NCBI GenBank assembly: GCA_028751875.1
Contig: CM054140.1
Location: 7,252,197-7,316,196 of the forward strand
Reading direction: 5' to 3'
DNA length: 64,000 nucleotides
Source of the DNA: Rapana venosa
Taxonomy: Eukaryota; Mollusca; Gastropoda; Neogastropoda; Muricidae
Position numbers and translations under genes: made by a program. Every line of letters starts with the position of its first letter. The stretch's first letter is position 1. Positions 38,501-42,899 of the stretch are shown piece by piece. The notes below the pieces were generated by a model. It was not told where the DNA came from. It saw only the letters and a program-made list of their open reading frames with translations, and ran no database searches.

Positions 38501-41500
38501 GTTGTTTGTTCCTCAGCCAGGACTTTGTTTTGTTTGTTTGTTCCTCAGCCAGGACTTTGTTATGTTTGTTTGTTTGTTCCTCAGCCAGGACTTTGTTATG
38601 TTTGTTTGTTTGTTCCTCAGCCAGGACTTTGTTGTTTGTTCCTCAGCCAGGACTTTGTTTTGTTTGTTTGTTTCTCAGCCAGGACTTTGTTGTTTTTGTT
38701 TGTTTGTTCCTCAGCCAGGACTTTGTTATGTTTGTTTGTTTGTTCCTCAGCCAGGACTTTGTTATGTTTGTTTGTTTGTTCCTCAGCCAGGACTTTGTTA
38801 TTTTTGTTTGTCCCTCAGCCAGGACTTTGTTATGTTTGTTTGTTTGTTCCTCAGCTACAGGTTTACCCATGGTGAGGTTTGTGCGTACGCGACTTGGTTT
38901 TTTCCCCCTCCTACCTTCTAGGTAGCCGCATTCCAGCTTCAGGGATGGTGTCTAAACACAACACCTGCGTGCATGCTGGGGTTTTCCTCCTGTCATCCAT
39001 TCCTACCGGCATGCATTGACCTACTCATCTGAGAGGCGAAACGGGTTTTTAACGTGTGTGCAAGATGTTCTGCGTGCGTTCGCACACAGGGTCTCGGTTT
39101 ATAGTCTCATCTGAAGGATTTTGACATTCAGTTTCGATGTTCTCATCAAACTGGGAAGAAAGGGGCACGAGGCTGGGAATTGAACACGCTAGGAATGAAA
39201 AGTCAGGTGAGTGTGTTAACGATTCACCTTGAGGAAAGTCTCCATTGTTTTTTGTTTCGTCACCTTGACCACTGTCCAGCCTTCCCCAGCAGGACCAGGG
39301 TCAGCGGCAGCAGCTGAAACACAAGCTGAAACAGGAGAAGCTGCAGCTGGCGCAGCTCCTGAAACAGCCCATCCTCCCGGCCACCTTCTCTGGCCGCTAC
39401 CCCACCAAAGCCGGCCACCTGGTGCTGCCCAGAGTGTGTGAGTGCTGCCTGGTTTTTGTGCTGGTGGTGTTGGTGGTGTTGTGCAGTCCCCCAGCTTAAC
39501 ACTCAGGGGGATGGGGGGGGGGGAGGGTAGTCAGCCAGAATGTGCACTTCTTGACTCACTCATCCCACCTGGGAATCTCTGACTGTGGGAGGGAAATTGC
39601 AGGCTGAATGAGAGGTTTGCGTGTATGACTGTGTTTTCAGTGAAAAGGTAAAAGTTTCCCCCTCCTCTTTCTCGCTGCTTTACCTTCCCTGACCCTAAAG
39701 AGGGCAGGTACCCATTTACAGCTGGGAAAACTGGGGGACTGTACTGAAGCCAAGGCGCGCAAACGTTGGCCCATCCAACTGGTAACCACGCTCAATGCTG
39801 CGTAACTTGGCTGGGGAAAGCTGCGTTCTAACCACTGAGCTATCCTGTCCCCCGTTTTTAAGTACCTTGCCTTATATTATAGGCAGCCGTACTCCGACTT
39901 CAGAGGATTTTTTTTCCCTTTGAAAAAGGAGAGTGCAGGTTGGCATGTGAAGAGTTTGTCATTGCTGATGGTAATCTCAACATAACATTTTATGATTTTT
40001 ATTATTATTATTATTATTTTAATTTTAAGGATGATGGAATAAGCACTCATGTGCTTTATATATATGTATATATATTTTTAACATCCAGTCATCCCCCATG
40101 TGTATGTGGTTTTGTAAGTTTTGTCATCTGCGGCACACAATGGCCTACTCTTTCAAAAAACAGAACAGGTTTTAATGGATGTGTGCACAAGATGTTTGTG
40201 GGGGCTGAAGAGTAGTGCAGTGTGTTGCGTGTGTCGTACTTGTGTGGTGGGGTGCTGTCCTGCTGGGTGCCTGTGTGGTCTGTCTTGTTGGCCGAGTGGG
40301 AAGACCGTGCAGTGCATGATCCAAGGGATCCTTCGGATGAGACTATAAACCGAGGCCCTGTGTTTGAACGCATGCAGAATATCTTGCGCACACGTTGAAT
40401 CCTGTTCCGCTTTTTGGAAGAGTAGGCCATTGTGTGCCGGTGGAAACGGATGACAAATTTTTTTTTTTTAATTCCTTTTGTTGTTACAAATACATATATG
40501 CATGACAAGCATCAATATCAATAAACGTTAACTAGATATAACAAAGAAATAGCGTATATAACGGATGACAAAATTTACAAAACCGCATACACACGGGGAC
40601 TGGATGTAAAAAAGCACATGAGTGCTTATTCCATTATCCTCGATATAAAAGAATAAATAAATAACTAAAATAAAGGGTCTTAGGTTTGAGCTAGCTCTTG
40701 GGGAGGCTAAACAGCCAGCGACTGTTCAGATGCCATCTTCCTGCAGACTCCAGGGTCTCTCAAGCCCCCATGAAGAGTCAGACTTTGAATCAAGATCCTG
40801 TGGATTTTTTTCTCCTTCCTCAGCTAGAGCTTCAAGATTCACCGATAGCGAGATTTTTGGTGTACGTGGCCGTTTTTAACAACCTACCATTTAGGAAGCT
40901 GCATTCCGACTTCAGGGATAGACCCTGTGTGTGAATGTACCTGCTCACAATATTTTGTCTGATATCACTTTTTATGTGAACAGACGTTAAATTGAAAGAC
41001 CTACACAATTTTGGCTTACATGACTGTCAAGTCTCATGTGATTCACCTTTTTATTCCAAAGAGTTAACCGTCATGCGCGTGTCAGGGGTAGGAATGGCTG
41101 ACAGAAGCGACAGCTCAAGCGCACCGGTACCGTGCTTTAAACATTACCCCTGAAGATGGTTGGTGGCTGCTTAGTAACTGACGGCTGGAAGACACACAGT
41201 CGCATGCTCAGAACTGTCACCAGAGGTATAAGCTGGCACTTCTGGCCTAGGAATGGAGATGTGTGACCACTGTACTTGGTTTGCTTTTTTAAAATGTTTT
41301 TTTTGGTTTTTGATGTTTGCTCCTCAGCTACAGCTCTGGTTAGAGTGATGCGCTTGTGATCTGCAGACCTGGGTTTGAATCTTGTTTAAGAGGATTTTTC
41401 CTCTGGAATTAACATCAAAGCCGAATCCTCTCCCCTTAAAGTCCTTCGGATGAGACTATAAACTGAGGTCCTGTGTGCAAACGCACGCAGAACAACTTGT

Positions 41501-42442
41501 GTACTGCACGTTAAAACCTGTTAGGTTTTTCGAGGAGTAGGCCATTATGTGCTGATGGGAAGGGTTGACAAAACTTTAAAAAAAACTGCATACACACAGG
41601 GACTGGATGTAAAAAAGCACATGAGCGCTTATTTCATTATCCTCAAAATAAAAGAATAAAATAAAGAATAAAAGAGAAAAAAGAAAGAACCAACTTAATC
41701 ACTGAACACACAAGGGCACTGGTGTTTACATATGTTTTTCAACATTGTTCATCTTCCTTCTTCTTCTCATCAGTTTAATTTATATCCATTCACTACAAGG
41801 AGATGATGACGATTACATAGAACTGTTCATGCTATGGATATATCTATATCTATTTTTGTCATTTCTCAGCAAGAGCTCCAAGGTTTGCCAGTGATGAAAC
41901 GTTTGTGTATGCGACCGTTTTTTTTACCCCCACCATGTAGGTAGCTGCACTCTGACTTTGGGGATGGTGTCTAAACACAACACCTGTGTGCATGCGGTAT
42001 GTTGTTTTTTGTTGTTTTTGGTCATCAGTTCCTACTGGCACACGATGGCCTCCTCTTCCAAAAGGCGAAACAGGTTTTTCACGTGTGCACAAAATGTTCT
42101 TCGTGTATATGCCTTGGTTTATAGTTTCATCTGAAGGACTTTGACTTTCAGTTTGATTTTTTTCATCAAACTGGAAAGAAAGGTTGAGGCTATGAATCAA
42201 ACCCAGAACCTCCAGGTTTACCTGTTGACGGGTGAACGTCTTAACCATCCTGCCACCTTCCTGCTTATGCCATGGATATCAAGAATGGGACGGGGGTTCA
42301 ATTCTTTGTTTGTGTATACATACATACATATAAACATATATACTTCACAACATGATAATTCAGTGGTCGTTGTGTGTGTGTTGCAGTCACCAAGGGCAAC
42401 GCTGTCAGAGACAGCCTGAAGAAGAACAAGAAGAAGCAGTAG
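11290..42442 (+). CDS. DDX24: DDX24 homologue, complete, 16 exons
   Basis: ATP-dependent DEAD-box RNA helicase, a nucleolar ribosome-biogenesis protein in known homologues. Sixteen exons join without a frame error to 639 codons plus TAG. Visible motifs in order: Q motif GFTEPTPIQ (exon 3), AQTGSGKT across exons 3/4, PTRELA (199-204), GG, TPGR (248-251), VLDEADR (273-279), SATLT (309-313), LVFCNS (394-399), SDVAARGLD (447-455), HRSGRTAR (476-483). [13 protein letters not shown] and EKGHFEEL are DDX24-specific matches to human DDX24. A Lys/Arg-rich stretch at 65-75 is a likely nucleolar signal, and the C-terminus ends in KKNKKKKQ. Human DDX24 has 859 residues; the difference is mostly the acidic insert between motifs I and Ia, about 30 residues here. 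Introns are 0.2-5.8 kb and packed with SINEs, a LINE and satellites. Confidence 0.95.
11571..11853 (+). repeat. Two tandem 143-bp units
   Basis: TGCCGACCACCTACTGCTGA starts each of two almost identical direct units, both ending near ATCGAAACCGGTCAAGGAC. They sit directly upstream of the smeared LINE and could be its repeated 5' untranslated region. Confidence 0.8.
11870..16330 (+). mobile_element. LINE inside DDX24 intron 1, corrupted sequence
   Basis: From 11.88 to about 15.95 kb nearly every base sits in a short homopolymer, and all frames are broken. Pieces of a plus-strand reverse transcriptase still show: KAPGPD near 14.5 kb, [14 protein letters not shown] at 15028-15066, LGVHISN near 15.3 kb, and [14 protein letters not shown] ending at TAG around 15936. 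The tail after 15.95 kb has normal texture. The motifs suit a jockey/CR1-like LINE. The corruption looks technical rather than evolutionary. Confidence 0.8.
16250..16870. other. Unassigned intron 1 sequence
   Basis: AT-rich unique-looking DNA with no coding or repeat signal that I can support. Confidence 0.5.
16873..17240. repeat. CA, CT and TA simple repeats
   Basis: Two 54-bp units containing TCTCAGTCTCACACACACAT, then CT-rich and CA-rich blocks, then (TA)n ending about 20 bases before exon 2. Confidence 0.85.
17261..17459 (+). CDS. DDX24: DDX24 exon 2
   Basis: Residues 46-111 plus the first base of 112. Acceptor TGCTGGGAAG gives phase 0. Encodes a basic run ([14 protein letters not shown]) followed by a Glu-rich stretch, as in other DDX24 N-termini. 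The only donor that fits the frame is a GC donor, AAG|GCAAGT. Confidence 0.85.
17735..17818 (+). repeat. (TCTG)n and CT microsatellite
   Basis: TGTC repeats followed by CT repeats. Confidence 0.8.
17941..18055 (+). repeat. 63-bp tandem duplication holding the exon 3 acceptor
   Basis: CATGTATTCATGATATGC and the following TTGCAGAGGTCATGGGG occur twice, offset by exactly 63 bases (acceptors ending at 17992 and 18055). Confidence 0.9.
18056..18207 (+). CDS. DDX24: DDX24 exon 3
   Basis: Residues 112-162. [14 protein letters not shown] precedes the Q motif GFTEPTPIQ, which binds adenine in DEAD-box proteins. Ends AAQT just before the P-loop. Donor GTGAGT in phase 0. Starting at the upstream duplicate acceptor (17993) would add 21 residues in frame. 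Confidence 0.92.
18415..18475. repeat. GA and CA microsatellite
   Basis: (GA)n followed by (CA)n in intron 3. Confidence 0.8.
18713..19138 (+). mobile_element. SINE family C, copy 1
   Basis: tRNA-like start (GGTGGTCTAGAGGTAACACG), then the core TTTTGGATGAGACGAGAAAC, then a long conserved body with AAGAGAGTTGTCCCTGGCAA and CCGTGACTTAAAGTGGTATA at the end. The long body resembles conserved SINE domains described from molluscs and other animals; which one is not decided. Confidence 0.85.
19633..19692 (+). CDS. DDX24: DDX24 exon 4
   Basis: Residues 163-182: [20 protein letters not shown]. Completes the Walker A motif and holds the ATP phosphates. Phase 0 at both ends, with donor GTAAGT and an acceptor after a long TG-rich tract. 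Confidence 0.95.
19975..20253 (+). repeat. Four tandem 60-68 bp units
   Basis: Each unit carries AAACAAAAATCATAATC and a block like TGAACATAGTCATACT. A family D SINE is inserted at the end of the array. Confidence 0.8.
20266..20547 (+). mobile_element. SINE family D, copy 1
   Basis: tRNA-like 5' part with A box (GGTCGAGTGGTTTAGGCGG) and B box (GGGTTCGATCCCCGC), then CCTTGGGAAAGACACTTTAC and ACCCAGGTGTATAAGTGGGT. A perfect 12-base duplication, CATTATGATACC, flanks it at 20254-20265 and 20548-20559. A recent insertion. Confidence 0.95.
20956..21072 (+). CDS. DDX24: DDX24 exon 5
   Basis: Residues 183-221. [18 protein letters not shown] contains motif Ia, an RNA-contact motif. Acceptor GTGTGGACAG and donor GTAAGA, phase 0. 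Joined to exon 4 it leaves only about 30 residues where vertebrate DDX24 has a long acidic insert. Confidence 0.93.
21655..21765 (-). mobile_element. SINE tail 1 fragment
   Basis: GAGGATAATAGAATAAGCAC through CCAGTCCCCGTGTGTATGC, as at the 3' end of head B elements. Confidence 0.75.
21774..22245 (-). mobile_element. LINE 3' coding fragment
   Basis: The minus strand shows pieces of the C-terminal end of a LINE polyprotein: an [13 protein letters not shown] stretch near 22230 and [20 protein letters not shown] near 21960-21998. Broken by stops. Confidence 0.75.
22462..22560 (+). mobile_element. LINE 3' fragment, opposite orientation
   Basis: Encodes [18 protein letters not shown] on the plus strand, the same protein region as the minus-strand fragment at 22.2 kb. 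Confidence 0.7.
22601..22677 (+). repeat. (GT)n tract at the exon 6 acceptor
   Basis: An uninterrupted GT run of about 75 bases ending eight bases before the acceptor AG. Confidence 0.95.
22686..22796 (+). CDS. DDX24: DDX24 exon 6
   Basis: Residues 222-258. [18 protein letters not shown] and [15 protein letters not shown] hold the GG and Ib (TPGR) motifs. Phase 0 at both ends, with donor GTCAGT and acceptor TGTATCAG. Confidence 0.95.
22925..23565 (-). mobile_element. SINE (head A type, tail 2) split by a family D SINE
   Basis: Tail 2 at 22925-22990 (GAGCTCCAAGGTTCACCAAT). The core to near-head part lies at 23350-23565. The family D copy at 23019-23310 lies between them, so it is the younger insertion. 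Confidence 0.7.
23019..23310 (+). mobile_element. SINE family D, copy 2
   Basis: Differs from copy 1 at four positions by eye over about 280 bases. Ends in a T-run. A 10-base duplication, TTCTGACTTG, flanks it at 23009-23018 and 23311-23320. Confidence 0.95.
23566..23715. other. Unassigned intron 6 sequence
   Basis: No coding or repeat signal recognised. Confidence 0.4.
23722..24053 (-). mobile_element. SINE, head B with tail 1
   Basis: Reads on the minus strand from a tRNA-like head with B box (GGGTTCAATTCCCGTTCAAG) through the core (CAGATGAGACTATAAACCGA) to tail 1. It ends about 30 bases before exon 7. Confidence 0.88.
24086..24204 (+). CDS. DDX24: DDX24 exon 7
   Basis: Residues 259-297 plus two bases of 298. 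[18 protein letters not shown] contains the Walker B DEAD box; MVEKGHFAEL follows it in human. Acceptor (GT)nGCAG and donor GTAAGT. Confidence 0.95.
24205..24400. repeat. GT-rich simple sequence
   Basis: Imperfect (GT)n directly downstream of the exon 7 donor. Confidence 0.8.
24405..24628 (-). mobile_element. SINE core with tail 1, headless
   Basis: TTTCGAGGATAATGGAATAA to TTTATAGTCTCATCCGAAGG; the head is missing. Confidence 0.82.
24640..24835 (+). repeat. TGTGTGA-TTTCATA tandem repeat
   Basis: About ten units of TGTGTGAGAGTGTGATTTCA and shorter forms. Confidence 0.8.
25075..25200 (+). repeat. Short dispersed repeat (family F)
   Basis: Shares GCACAGGAGAAGACCAGGCA and its flanks with the minus-strand copy at 8085-8222. 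Confidence 0.65.
25310..25726 (+). mobile_element. SINE, head A with tail 2
   Basis: GGACAGTTAAGACGTTCACC head, GGTTCGATTCTAGCC B box, core TCAGATGAAACTATAAACCA, and tail 2 ending TCGGAGCTCTAGCTGAGGAA. Ends 27 bases before exon 8. Nearly full length. Confidence 0.9.
25754..25875 (+). CDS. DDX24: DDX24 exon 8
   Basis: Residues 298-338 plus one base of 339. [12 protein letters not shown] holds motif III (SAT), which couples ATP hydrolysis to unwinding. The acceptor GTGTGTCAG at 25753, not the nearer GTGCAG, is the one that fits the exon 7 phase. Followed by a basic run [13 protein letters not shown]. Donor GTATGG. Confidence 0.9.
25931..26222 (+). mobile_element. tRNA/5S chimeric SINE, copy 3
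   Basis: GGATAGCTCAGTGGTCGGAG head, TTAAGCAGCATCGAGCGTGG, CAGCTGTAAATGGGTACC, and a TTTACCTTTTAC end. Confidence 0.92.
26225..26745. other. Unassigned intron 8 sequence
   Basis: No gene signal. It ends exactly where the LINE open frame begins, so part may be non-coding LINE sequence. Confidence 0.4.
26747..28016 (+). mobile_element. LINE, 5'-truncated, intact reverse transcriptase frame
   Basis: A 416-codon frame without interruption from [18 protein letters not shown] through [29 protein letters not shown] and the catalytic FADDIDLM to the C-terminal [11 protein letters not shown] and [16 protein letters not shown]. No endonuclease, so it is 5'-truncated. It ends in (TGA)n, the short 3' repeat typical of I/RTE-like LINEs. 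Inserted in DDX24 intron 8 in sense. The open frame suggests it is young. Confidence 0.92.
28109..28300. repeat. (CA)n microsatellite
   Basis: About 90 bases of nearly pure CA followed by CT/CA blocks. Confidence 0.9.
28441..28738 (-). mobile_element. tRNA/5S chimeric SINE, copy 4
   Basis: Reverse orientation of the same body: AAAGGTAAAGG end first, CATTTACAGCTGGGTGAACT in the middle, CTCTGACCACTGAGCCACC at the head. Confidence 0.9.
28755..28877 (+). mobile_element. tRNA/5S SINE 3' fragment
   Basis: GTAAAGCAGCGAGGGAGAGG to GGTTATGGGACACCTTGACC. Lies directly beside a minus-strand copy, giving an inverted pair. Confidence 0.85.
28971..29089 (+). CDS. DDX24: DDX24 exon 9
   Basis: Residues 339-378. 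[20 protein letters not shown] matches KPKVIDLTRNEATVETLTET of human DDX24, at the start of the second RecA domain. Acceptor GGCAACAG, donor GTGAGC, phase 0 at the end. Confidence 0.95.
29138..29500 (+). mobile_element. SINE, head A with tail 2 (partial)
   Basis: GACAGTTAAGGCCTCCACCT head, core TTGGATGAGACCATAAACTG, module GTTTAGACACCATTCATGAG, ending in (GGGGT)n. Begins 50 bases after exon 9. Confidence 0.82.
29985..30240. repeat. CTGT/CTGC and ACTC simple repeats
   Basis: CTGTCTGTCT, CTGCCTGCCTG, ATCTATCTACC and CACTCACTC blocks. Confidence 0.8.
30508..30590 (+). repeat. (GAT)n tract at the exon 10 acceptor
   Basis: About 25 GAT units ending just before TTTTCTTTTCCAG. Confidence 0.9.
30599..30776 (+). 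CDS. DDX24: DDX24 exon 10
   Basis: Residues 379-437 plus one base. [18 protein letters not shown] holds motif [20 protein letters not shown] matches the family LHACMHQKQRLRNLEQF. Conventional pyrimidine-rich acceptor; donor GTCGGT. GC-rich compared with its flanks. Confidence 0.95.
30800..30960. repeat. G-rich simple sequence
   Basis: GGGGTGGGGGTAGG-type repeats with an 18-base G-run. Confidence 0.8.
30965..31285 (-). mobile_element. SINE, head B with tail 1
   Basis: TGGATAATGGAATAAGCACT to GAACGAGAATCAAACCTGGG in reverse orientation, followed by GT repeats. Confidence 0.85.
31298..31446. repeat. GT/GA microsatellite
   Basis: Alternating GT and GA runs. Confidence 0.9.
31446..32093 (+). 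repeat. Minisatellite, about 45-bp unit
   Basis: About 13 units of ATTGTAGCATGGTTGGTGG, TGTGGTGGTTTAT and a variable (GT)n. It ends 90 bases before exon 11. Confidence 0.93.
32184..32287 (+). CDS. DDX24: DDX24 exon 11
   Basis: Residues 438-472. [20 protein letters not shown] is motif V and its flank. Acceptor GTGTGGTCAG; donor GTCAGT in phase 0. Confidence 0.96.
32525..32742 (-). mobile_element. SINE core with tail 1, headless
   Basis: TATCGAGGATAATGGAATAA to GTTTATAGTCTCATCCGAAG. Confidence 0.85.
33080..33376 (+). mobile_element. tRNA/5S chimeric SINE, copy 5
   Basis: Complete body with TAGCTCAGTGGTCGGAGCAC and TTAAGCAGCGTCGAGCGTGG. A perfect 13-base duplication, TATGTTGTATTTT, flanks it at 33067-33079 and 33377-33389. 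The cleanest copy in the window. Confidence 0.95.
33377..33605 (+). repeat. TATTG-type degenerate satellite
   Basis: Loose repeats of TTGTATTG and TTTTATTGC beginning directly after the SINE end. Confidence 0.6.
33610..33965 (-). mobile_element. SINE, head B with tail 1
   Basis: TTTTATATCGAGGATAATGG to CGGGAATCGAACCTGGGTTG in reverse orientation. Confidence 0.88.
34274..34388 (+). CDS. DDX24: DDX24 exon 12
   Basis: Residues 473-510 plus one base. [16 protein letters not shown] is motif VI with the arginine fingers. Acceptor GTGCTGCAG; donor GTGAGT. The last 28 bases and donor recur three times downstream. Confidence 0.96.
34389..35030 (+). repeat. TG array with three copies of the exon 12 end
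   Basis: (TG)n DNA containing copies of CACAGAAACATCGTCAAGCT and the following donor at 34613, 34717 and 34995. Confidence 0.92.
35290..35410. repeat. GT-rich simple sequence
   Basis: Imperfect (GT)n in intron 12. Confidence 0.8.
35566..35662 (+). CDS. DDX24: DDX24 exon 13
   Basis: Residues 511-542 plus two bases. [20 protein letters not shown] and AKKIDTEQH match IPLFPVQTKYMDVVKERIRL in human. Acceptor CCCCTTTCAG, donor GTCAGC, followed at once by AGC/ATC triplet repeats. Confidence 0.95.
35663..35800 (+). repeat. Triplet repeat, CAGCAG/ATCATC
   Basis: GCA, CAT and CGT triplets starting inside the exon 13 donor; they give a long serine frame. Confidence 0.85.
35838..36108 (-). mobile_element. 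SINE core with tail 1, tail repeated
   Basis: ATGGATAATGGAATAAGCAT to GTGTGCAAGATGTTCTGTGT. A second degenerate copy of the tail end lies at 35838-35905. Confidence 0.8.
36109..36330 (+). mobile_element. SINE, head B core
   Basis: TACTCGTGATCAGGGTCAAA head, TTTGGATGAGACTATAAACT core. Placed head to head with the minus-strand copy to its left. Confidence 0.8.
36530..36720. repeat. GT-rich simple sequence
   Basis: Imperfect (GT)n with GCATGC blocks. Confidence 0.8.
36750..36880 (-). mobile_element. SINE tail 1 fragment
   Basis: TATATCGAGGATGATGGAAT to AATGGCCTACTCTTATGAAC, 57 bases before exon 14. Confidence 0.82.
36938..37015 (+). CDS. DDX24: DDX24 exon 14
   Basis: Residues 543-568 plus two bases. 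[19 protein letters not shown] matches NSWIEQAAAALEIELEEDMY in human. Acceptor (GT)nGCAG. The donor reads GTATCCTTG, the U12-type consensus. Confidence 0.92.
37378..37630 (+). mobile_element. tRNA-like SINE head fragments
   Basis: Two partial heads: AATAGCCTTGTGGTTAGAGC at 37383 and ACAGCCTAGTGGCTAGACCC at 37488. No matching core or tail. Confidence 0.5.
37640..38860 (+). repeat. 36-bp minisatellite
   Basis: About 34 units of TTTGTTCCTCAGCCAGGACT followed by TTGTTATGTTTGTT, with 4-base and 8-base length variants. All three forward frames are open for over 1.2 kb; none resembles a gene. Confidence 0.95.
38850..39205 (-). mobile_element. SINE, tail 2 to head A region
   Basis: TTCCTCAGCTACAGGTTTAC to GGCTGGGAATTGAAC in reverse orientation. 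Its 3' end joins the 36-bp minisatellite. Confidence 0.85.
39280..39437 (+). CDS. DDX24: DDX24 exon 15
   Basis: Residues 569-621 plus one base. A Gln/Lys-rich helix ([18 protein letters not shown]) matches the C-terminal KQMKVLKKELRHLLSQ of human DDX24, then [14 protein letters not shown] (KYPTQSGKPPLLV in human). Donor GTGAGT. Confidence 0.9.
39645..39852 (-). mobile_element. tRNA/5S chimeric SINE, copy 6 (internal deletion)
   Basis: The 3' quarter is missing between TTTCCCC and CTTTCTCGCTGC; CATTTACAGCTGGG and AACCACTGAGCTATCCTGTC are present. Confidence 0.85.
40015..40200 (-). mobile_element. SINE tail 1 fragment
   Basis: AAGGATGATGGAATAAGCAC to CACAAGATGTTTG, inverted relative to the copy at 40325. 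Confidence 0.8.
40325..40675 (+). mobile_element. SINE core with tail 1, split by a 102-bp insert
   Basis: TCCTTCGGATGAGACTATAA to CCTCGATATAAAAGAATAAA. The element is continuous once the insert at 40458-40559 is skipped. Confidence 0.88.
40458..40559 (-). mobile_element. Short retroinsertion with poly(A) tail
   Basis: 102 bases starting with T12 on the plus strand, so poly(A) on the minus strand. It is flanked by a perfect 13-base duplication AACGGATGACAAA (40445-40457 and 40560-40572). The source is not identified. Confidence 0.85.
40812..40930 (-). mobile_element. SINE tail 2 fragment
   Basis: CTCAGCTAGAGCTTCAAGAT to GCATTCCGACTTCAGGGATA. Confidence 0.78.
41335..41665 (+). mobile_element. 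SINE, head B with tail 1
   Basis: TGATGCGCTTGTGATCTGCA head, TTCGGATGAGACTATAAACT core, and a GACTGGATGTAAAAAAGCAC tail. Confidence 0.88.
41862..42270 (-). mobile_element. SINE, head A with tail 2
   Basis: TTCTCAGCAAGAGCTCCAAG to TTAACCATCCTGCCACCTTC in reverse orientation; nearly full length. It ends about 115 bases before exon 16. Confidence 0.88.
42387..42442 (+). CDS. DDX24: DDX24 exon 16 (last coding exon)
   Basis: Residues 622-639 and stop [20 protein letters not shown]. The lysine-rich end is typical of DDX24 (KQKKKKTKKPK in human). Acceptor TGTGTTGCAG. Confidence 0.92.
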
Positions 42443-42599
42443 TTGGGGTGCTGGGGGGAAAGCTGCCTGCCACCTGTGCTCACTGAGAACGAAGAAGGAG
42501 ACGCCGCCATGATCTGCCGTCTGCTTCCTGTGTCCTCAGTCTTCCCCAGCCATCCTTGTTTAATAATAGTGGTAGTAATAATAGATGGGTAATAATAAT

Positions 42600-42753
42600 A
42601 AATGGGTATCTGCCTCTTTAGGGTCAGGGAAGGTAAAGCAGCGAAGGAGAGGAGATGGGTGCCACCCTCAATATGCTGCCCATTTGAGAAGTTGAGGTCT
42701 TTGATGCCTCGCTCCCCTACGACCACATAAGGTATGGGACACCTTTACCTTTG
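42600..42753 (+). mobile_element. tRNA/5S SINE 3' part in the DDX24 3' UTR
   Basis: GGGTATCTGCCTCTTTAGGG to GGGACACCTTTACC, between the stop codon and the first poly(A) signal. Confidence 0.85.
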
Positions 42754-42787
42754 ATTAAATATATATGAAGTTTTTAGAGCTAAAGCA

Positions 42788-42793
42788 AATAAA
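42788..42793 (+). terminator. Candidate DDX24 poly(A) signal
   Basis: AATAAA, 346 bases after the stop codon and followed by T-rich DNA. Confidence 0.6.
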
Positions 42794-42899
42794 TCAACTT
42801 TAATTTGTTTCAACTGCATGGGTCTGTCAAACCTGTGATCGACAGTTTGATTCTAAAATATTGGACAGGATAGTATTTTCAACCACAGATACAGTCAGT

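Larger units (their letters stand above)
37016..39279 (+). other. DDX24: Likely U12-type intron of DDX24
   Basis: 5' site GTATCCTTG (37016-37024) matches the minor-spliceosome consensus RTATCCTT. CACCTTGAC at 39261-39269 matches 7 of 9 of the branch consensus TTCCTTRAC, with the branch A 11 bases from the intron end. The acceptor ACTGTCCAG is the one that keeps the frame. Confidence 0.8.

Noticed and set aside
37516..38925. Overlapping plus-strand open frames of over 400 codons
   Set aside because: They are translations of the 36-bp minisatellite in all three frames; no start context, domain or codon bias.
39290..39437. Exon 15 starting after CCCCAGCAG
   Set aside because: It would need exon 14 to end in phase 0; the only fitting donor leaves two bases, which match the upstream acceptor at 39279.
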